Assembly: GCA_902475285.1 (NCBI GenBank)
Contig: CABRZA010000005.1
Span: 1-29,881 of the forward strand
DNA from: an uncultured Porphyromonadaceae bacterium
Lineage (GTDB): Bacteria; Bacteroidota; Bacteroidia; Bacteroidales; Muribaculaceae
Reading direction: 5' to 3'
DNA length: 29,881 bases
Shown here: one piece after another, positions 25,701 to 29,881 of the stretch
Layout of the letters: every line of letters starts with the position of its first letter
Position numbering within the stretch: the first letter of the stretch is position 1
Notes under the pieces: model-generated
What the model saw: only the letters and a program-made list of their open reading frames with translations
What the model was told of the DNA's origin: nothing
Databases searched by the model: none
Position numbers and translations under genes: made by a program

Positions 25701-28700
25701 GCACGAGTTCCTGGTCGATGCCGGCGGGGCGGTTGGTGGCCGTCAGGACGATGTTATATTCAACCGTGCCGGTCTCCGCGGTATTGACGGCGGCAAAGTC
25801 GTAGGTCGAGCCAGTGCCGGCGTTTTCGTCGTTGACGGTCCACTGATAGCTCCATGCCTCGGGGTCGCCGCCAGTGACTGTGGCTGCAAATGTCTGATTC
25901 TCACCGTTCACCATATTGGCTCGCAGACCTTCGGCAAGAGCCACTGTGCCACCGGGCCATACGTTCACGGTGTAGTCGTTGGTCTGGCGGAAGACTTCCG
26001 CCCCTTCGCAGGTGCTCACGGCCGTGAGGGTGTAGACTGTGGTCTGCACGCCTTCGCCCGTATTGTCGGCAACAAAGGTATAAGTGTCGGTGGCGGAGGC
26101 CACTTCCTCGCCGGCGCAGCTCCATGTGTAGGTCCAGGAGTCCTCCACGCCGCCCTGGAAGGTGGCGCCGAGACTTACTTCCGTGCCGGAGAACACGGTG
26201 ACGGTCTCAGCCGTGCGCTCCACGAGTGCCGGTGTGGGCCATGCCACAAAGCCGTGCGAAAGCTGATATGAGTAGGCTTCATCGATACCTACGGGACTGT
26301 TGACGGCGGTCACGCGCACGTCGTAGCCAATGCCGCCTTCGGTCTGAGTGTTGACGGGCATGAATGTGTACTGCGCGCCTGTGCCGGCCGACTGGTTCTC
26401 GTTCTCGGCCCAGGTGTAGCTCCATGCCGTCGGGTCGCCGCCGCTGTTGGCGGTCGACATCTGCACGGGTATGCCGTTGATTACATTGGTTGGATACTCG
26501 GCAGCCCATGCCGTCGAGGCCACTGGCCATATGTTCACGTTGTAGTCGTAGGTCTGGCGGAACACTTCGGTGCCTTCGCAGGTGTTCACGGCAGTAAGAG
26601 TGTATACTCTGTTCTGCACGCCTTCACCGGTATTGTCGGTGATGAAGCCGTAATCGGGGATGTCGGTGGGGAATTCCTCGCCGGTGTCCTTGCGTGTCCA
26701 CACATAAGTCCATCCGCCTTCAACGCCGCCGCGGAAGGAAGCATTGATGTTGACTTGCGTACCCGAGAAAACGGTTACGGTCTCGGCCGAGCGTCCGACA
26801 AATTCGGGAGCAGCCCAGGTGCGGAAGGTGTGGGTGGTGGTTGAAGTATAGGTGTTGAGCGGATCGACGGCCTCGGAGTTGTTGGTTGCCGTGAAGCTCA
26901 GTGTGTGCTCCACACTGCCCTCCTCGGCGTCGTTGACCGCCTGATAGGTATACTCGCGTGTAGTAGCAACCTCCACGCCGTCGAGCTGCCAGGAGTAGCT
27001 CCACTGGTCGGGATTACCGCCGGTCACCACCGGGTTGTAGGTCTGCGTCTGGCCGGCCACAATGTTGTCGCGGTAGCCGGTGCCGATGTTAGCCTCGGGA
27101 GCCGGCCAAACATTTACTGTATAGGAGGGATTGAAAGAGGAGTAATATTTACCCGTTGTATTGGCGGCGGTGAGGGAGTAGCTTAATACGCTCATCGAAG
27201 TGCCGTTGTTCTCGGGCGTGATTGTGAGCGAAGGCTCGTGACCCACTTCGCTGCCGCCGTGATTCCATGAGTATGTCCAACCTTCGGTATCGCCGCCGGT
27301 AAAGGAGGCGCTCAGAGTGGCCGTGCGACCAGAGTAAATGGTGATTTCTTCGGGCGACCGCTCGGGCATTTTCGGTTCGGGCCATACGGTGAAGGTGTGC
27401 GAAAGCACGATTTCCCGAGCCTGGTCGATGTTGGCAGGAGCGTTGACGGCCTGTAATGTAACAGAGGCTTGCAGCGAACCGTTCTCCTGACCATTTACAC
27501 CGGTGAAGGTATAATGGGTATCGTTTCCGACAGTGCTGCCGTCGAGAGTCCAAGTAAACGACCATGCATTGGGTTCACCGCCAAGACAGTTGGGAGTCAT
27601 ATCGACGGTTTTTCCGCTTACAAGCACAGTTTCGATATCGCCCAACCATGTCATCTGCGGAGCGGGCCATGTGTTCACGGTGTAGTCGTAGGTCTCGCGG
27701 AACACTTCCGTGCCTTCGCAGACGTTGACGGCCGTAAGGCGGTAGACTGCCGTAGTCATTGCCGAGCCGTTGTTCTCGGGAGTAACGGTAAGCGTGGTTC
27801 CCGAGCCGACCTCGGCGCCGTCGAGAGTCCAGGTGTAGGTCCAGCCCTCGGCAAAACCACCGTTGAAGGTAGCGCCCATCGTAACGGGCGTGCCGGAGAA
27901 TACCGTTGTGCTCTCCTGCGAGCGTTCGACGAGTACCGGGGTGGGCCATACGGTGAAGGTATGGTTGAGGTCGAAGCCGCGCGGGGCATCGATGTCGGCG
28001 GGTGCATTCTCGGCGTGAAGGGCTACCGTGGATTGTAGCGAGCCGTTGGGCTGCGTATTGGCAGGCGTGAAGGTGTAAGTGGATTGGGTGCCCGCTTGAT
28101 TGCCGTCAAGGCTCCAGCCGTAGGTCCAGGCGTTGGGGTCGCCGCCGCTTACGCGGGTCGACATCTGCACCGGTACGCCGTTGATTACATTGGTGGGATA
28201 CTCGCCGGCCCATTCTATCACGGGCGTGGGCCAAATATTTATGGTAAAATCGCAAGTTTCGGTGAACACATCCACACCCTCGCAGGTGTTGACGGCTTTA
28301 AGTGAAAACCGATCCGTCATCATCCGATCGCTTGCAGAGGATGTATTCGTGAAATAGTTGCTGAAATCTCCAATCAAAATGTCATTTTCATACCATGAAT
28401 ATGTCCAATTGTCGGCAACGCCGCCCTTGAAGGTTGCGCCCATTCTGACAGGAGTTTCGGAGAAAACGGTATAACGCTCAGGCGTACGCTCCACGAGTTC
28501 GGGACGCGCCCACACGTGGAAGGTGTGCGACAGGGGCACGTTGCGTGCCGCGTCGATATTGGCGGGAGTGTTGGTGGCCGTAACGGCGAGTACCTGCTCA
28601 CTGTACCCTTCGCCGTCGTAGGTGAAGTCGTAGTGCGCCGTGGCGTCGGTGCCTATCAGGCCGCCGCCTACGGTCCAATAATATGACCATGCCGTGGGGT

Positions 28701-29881
28701 CGCCGCCGCCCGTTACAAGGCCGAAGGGCCATGTCGACATCGAGCCGCTGATTACATCGGTGGGCATCGTCTGCGCCCACGCGGCCGTAGGCACGGGCCA
28801 TACATGGATGGTGAAGGTCTGTGTGTCGCTGAACACCCTCTCTCCATTGGCCTCGTTGGTGGCCGAAATCGTGCGGGTGAACACCTGCTCGCCCGAGCCG
28901 GTGTTGACGAAGATCTCGGAGTTGTTGGGCTGATCGAGCTGTGTGTCGTTGTCCAGAGTGTAGGTCCAGCCGCCTTCTACGCCGCCAACATATTGTGCGC
29001 CGTAATAAACCTCCGTGCCCGAGAACACTACAATGTCATGGTCGGTGGTGCTGAGCAACTGAGGAGTGCCCCACAGGCGGTAGCGGCGTGTCTGCTCGCC
29101 ACTGTATGGGTTTTCAATATTCTCTGCCGTGTTCTGAGCCGAGAACTGCACGTTTACGTCCTCCGAGCCAGACGTGCGCGAAGTCTGCGGAGTGTAGGTA
29201 GTAGTGGGCGTGGTGGCTATCTGCGAGCCGTTCACAAGCCAGCGGTACGACCAGCCTTCGGGCGCACCGCCCAGGATTGTCGATGTAAAGGTGTATGGCG
29301 TACCCGAAATAAGGTCGGTGATGCTCTCGTCGGAGCTGATGGCTATCGACGGCGTTTCGTAGAAGGTATAATAGAAGGGTATTGATTCCGAGTAAAGCAC
29401 ATCACCGTTGGGAGCCACATTCGACACATTGCATGTAAGCACCGTATTGGTAAAGCCTGCCACGGTAGAGCCTGCAACCGTTGCGCTACTTCCGTTGCCG
29501 ACCGATTGTTGCGGTCCACCATTGTCGGAGCGCAACCATTCATATCGCCATCCGTCCGGATTACCGCCCTCCACCGAAACCGACGACGATAAGTCGCCCG
29601 GCAAATATGTGGCCTGACGGTCGGCACTGTGAGTTACGGAAACAGGCGGCAATACGGTCACCGGCAATTCAACGGTTCCATTACTCTCAAAATAAGTGTA
29701 TGGACCCAAAGCCACCTTGAACCTAAAATTATAGTCAAACAAAATTTTACGTCCTACATCCGATTGCACAGCTGTATATGTAACTGTACGAGTAGAGATA
29801 TTAGGGCTATCAAATGAAAACTTTTCTGACGTTGACGTATGCCCTAATTGGTCGATCGTAGTTCTCAAATGCTCACCGTAT
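22777..29881 (-). CDS. Giant repeat surface adhesin with T9SS type A sorting domain (5' end outside window)
   Basis: At least 2,367 residues. The frame is open through the right edge, so signal peptide and start are not seen; the TTG near 29866 is not a real start. Numbering from that TTG codon, residues 76-2164 are 22 Ig/PKD-like beta repeats of 91-100 residues. Each has the core GG-x4-W-(S/T)-Y-x-W and most end in (V/I)-x-W-P. Residues 2165-2300 are a different domain. Residues about 2307-2363 (NVKIFTAAGALIRN ... GMYVVEI ... Lys) form a typical Por/T9SS type A C-terminal sorting signal, so the protein should cross the outer membrane by T9SS and be anchored at the surface. The layout recalls long SprB-like adhesins, although the repeats differ. 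It is first of the visible operon genes and five bases before the barrel gene. Confidence 0.93.
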   Translation of the reverse strand, partial: YGEHLRTTIDQLGHTSTSEKFSFDSPNISTRTVTYTAVQSDVGRKILFDYNFRFKVALGPYTYFESNGTVELPVTVLPPVSVTHSADRQATYLPGDLSSSVSVEGGNPDGWRYEWLRSDNGGPQQSVGNGSSATVAGSTVAGFTNTVLTCNVSNVAPNGDVLYSESIPFYYTFYETPSIAISSDESITDLISGTPYTFTSTILGGAPEGWSYRWLVNGSQIATTPTTTYTPQTSRTSGSEDVNVQFSAQNTAENIENPYSGEQTRRYRLWGTPQLLSTTDHDIVVFSGTEVYYGAQYVGGVEGGWTYTLDNDTQLDQPNNSEIFVNTGSGEQVFTRTISATNEANGERVFSDTQTFTIHVWPVPTAAWAQTMPTDVISGSMSTWPFGLVTGGGDPTAWSYYWTVGGGLIGTDATAHYDFTYDGEGYSEQVLAVTATNTPANIDAARNVPLSHTFHVWARPELVERTPERYTVFSETPVRMGATFKGGVADNWTYSWYENDILIGDFSNYFTNTSSASDRMMTDRFSLKAVNTCEGVDVFTETCDFTINIWPTPVIEWAGEYPTNVINGVPVQMSTRVSGGDPNAWTYGWSLDGNQAGTQSTYTFTPANTQPNGSLQSTVALHAENAPADIDAPRGFDLNHTFTVWPTPVLVERSQESTTVFSGTPVTMGATFNGGFAEGWTYTWTLDGAEVGSGTTLTVTPENNGSAMTTAVYRLTAVNVCEGTEVFRETYDYTVNTWPAPQMTWLGDIETVLVSGKTVDMTPNCLGGEPNAWSFTWTLDGSTVGNDTHYTFTGVNGQENGSLQASVTLQAVNAPANIDQAREIVLSHTFTVWPEPKMPERSPEEITIYSGRTATLSASFTGGDTEGWTYSWNHGGSEVGHEPSLTITPENNGTSMSVLSYSLTAANTTGKYYSSFNPSYTVNVWPAPEANIGTGYRDNIVAGQTQTYNPVVTGGNPDQWSYSWQLDGVEVATTREYTYQAVNDAEEGSVEHTLSFTATNNSEAVDPLNTYTSTTTHTFRTWAAPEFVGRSAETVTVFSGTQVNINASFRGGVEGGWTYVWTRKDTGEEFPTDIPDYGFITDNTGEGVQNRVYTLTAVNTCEGTEVFRQTYDYNVNIWPVASTAWAAEYPTNVINGIPVQMSTANSGGDPTAWSYTWAENENQSAGTGAQYTFMPVNTQTEGGIGYDVRVTAVNSPVGIDEAYSYQLSHGFVAWPTPALVERTAETVTVFSGTEVSLGATFQGGVEDSWTYTWSCAGEEVASATDTYTFVADNTGEGVQTTVYTLTAVSTCEGAEVFRQTNDYTVNVWPGGTVALAEGLRANMVNGENQTFAATVTGGDPEAWSYQWTVNDENAGTGSTYDFAAVNTAETGTVEYNIVLTATNRPAGIDQELVQTASFTVTVWPTANVTNNMGDVIIFSGETVTLAADITGGYESGWTYQWTNERGDIIGTEASCDVTPNYDGNAIALYQYWLRAINTTDGYVSYDNRVEYNLGVWENAHASLAGTLPSDVISGYEVEMAAAISGGDSSHWTYQWTNNDNVVSSEPNYSFTPENNNANGSLDAVVSLHAVNTPPGIRTPAEFDLSHTFHVWPQPRIDATSPEVIKVCSDEPTVLSVTVGGGYTPGWIYRWSLDGNPVGNEATLSVSHTNNSREIETHRYSCWVVNYLNETDYISETFNFDVQVYPQALVEVVGLNDADILEGSTNYMSVNYSGGDPDAWSVSWAVDGIEQSKADDFTFTAPTDVPAEGRQCNVSVTVTNRPASETAQPYNRTFVATYTVWPILHCTSSPRVEAIYVDGETMRMGIDVAGGLPTGWTYEWTLDGFAIDAHDAYFETAAVCPEGYSAILYRYAVTATNSLSTVSYTRNFDITVYPEPQGNAVTRQLAGYAGSRLTMQINYSMGNPSGWNFEWDADPETATNEWFGDHGVATNVFVVPDDVTAGQQFTRSVLITNTGEGRTWFYRNIIFTITAYSTGSVTITGAPDTDYCGSAAFTIAANTEGGYPDGWQFGWFVDGMNVGNDRTLDVAEYYTGDDRRAVTLTLEVSNSLPDGTRGYADAFNYLFNIWPQIVAPTDIYISNTAIRQGNSFYVELQPTPQGGYENGWYYDWTENGRAIAGDSYRYQAAANLTTDGNGMATEELNYSVEAANARRDWFSQRFTAPTMTVYRRPLTPASLQRKGNGNTHTLIVMMGGPTDAELTSLGYHYVFGYTDAQGEDHFFPATDKRYLQIDRSVFDDGRNTLWVMTQWNYSDGSVVTSGRRFLDGNVDEEFDASEYVNGGRGESTIGLVQAGDGIVSDGRYFICQPAAPSTANVKIFTAAGALIRNTDYPRQSSFCETIDVDALAAGMYVVEITVGELHKISKVVVDYK
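23377..29643 (-). repeat. Array of 22 Ig-like coding repeats, mostly alternating A/B types
   Basis: Within the adhesin gene, 22 units of about 273-300 bases follow each other without linkers. From unit 2 (from 29349) to unit 21 (to 23677) two kinds alternate. Type A (about 91-96 residues) typically has TVFSGT, GG-V-E-x-GWTY and NTCEG-x-EVFR-x-T-x-DY. Type B (about 95-99 residues) has VI(N/S)G, GGDP-x-AWSY and N-x-PA-x-ID with (L/S)-x-HTF. Units 1 and 22 and the last few before the C-terminal domain are more diverged; those in the middle are most alike. Confidence 0.9.

Noticed and set aside
23377..29643. Regular repeats as a CRISPR or non-coding satellite
   Set aside because: The period is about 273-300 bases, in frame, with protein-level conservation; these are coding domain repeats.
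29866..29868. TTG as start codon of the giant adhesin
   Set aside because: The frame continues open to the window edge (codons for Tyr, Gly, Glu, His precede it) and there is no signal peptide, so the gene starts outside the window.
7213..29881. A type VI secretion cluster
   Set aside because: Only control-like genes and a TssR-like protein are present; no sheath, tube, spike, baseplate or ClpV gene was found, so I call it a related but separate system.

Overview
The window looks like a chromosome segment of a GC-rich Bacteroidales bacterium, possibly Muribaculaceae or a relative; that family placement is a guess. Three things point to Bacteroidota. Promoters have the TTTG / TAnnTTTG form (for example TTTG-N20-TAATTTTG at 1161-1192). 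Gene starts mostly lack Shine-Dalgarno sequences. A giant surface protein ends in a type IX secretion (T9SS) type A sorting domain. No rRNA, tRNA, IS element or CRISPR array was seen, and no gene-free stretch exceeds about 260 bases.

Left part (1-7200), ordinary chromosome: a single lipoprotein gene with its own promoter and terminator (minus); a polytopic membrane protein with a GT-C-like DD motif behind a canonical promoter and a hairpin-containing leader (plus); an M23 endopeptidase gene overlapping a small MerR regulator gene (minus); and, divergent from these, alaS with a strong intrinsic terminator (plus).

Right part (7213-29881, running off the right edge): fourteen minus-strand genes with gaps of 45 bases or less, apparently one operon. 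In transcription order they are: giant repeat adhesin with T9SS signal (5' end outside the window), outer-membrane barrel protein, zinc-ribbon/TM/TolA-like rod protein, lipoprotein sharing the rod protein's C-terminal module, small secreted protein, TssR-like von Willebrand A protein, ABC ATPase, FtsX-like ABC permease, Ser/Thr kinase, PP2C phosphatase with TM and extracytoplasmic coiled coils, Pro/Lys-rich secreted protein, FHA-TM protein, double-FHA-TM-trypsin-like protease, and a secreted beta-repeat protein.

The operon appears to join a cytoplasmic phospho-threonine circuit (kinase, phosphatase, three FHA domains) through several single-pass membrane proteins to the periplasm (protease, coiled coils, vWA protein, rod protein), the outer membrane (barrel, lipoproteins) and the cell surface (adhesin). 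The run ATPase-permease-kinase-phosphatase-...-FHA parallels the TagT/TagS/PpkA/PppA/Fha post-translational control module of type VI secretion, and the vWA protein resembles TssR of the Bacteroidota T6SS. However, no T6SS structural gene (sheath, Hcp, VgrG, baseplate, ClpV) is in the window. I read it as a candidate undescribed phospho-regulated envelope or surface-adhesion system. Its function is inferred only from domains and gene order.
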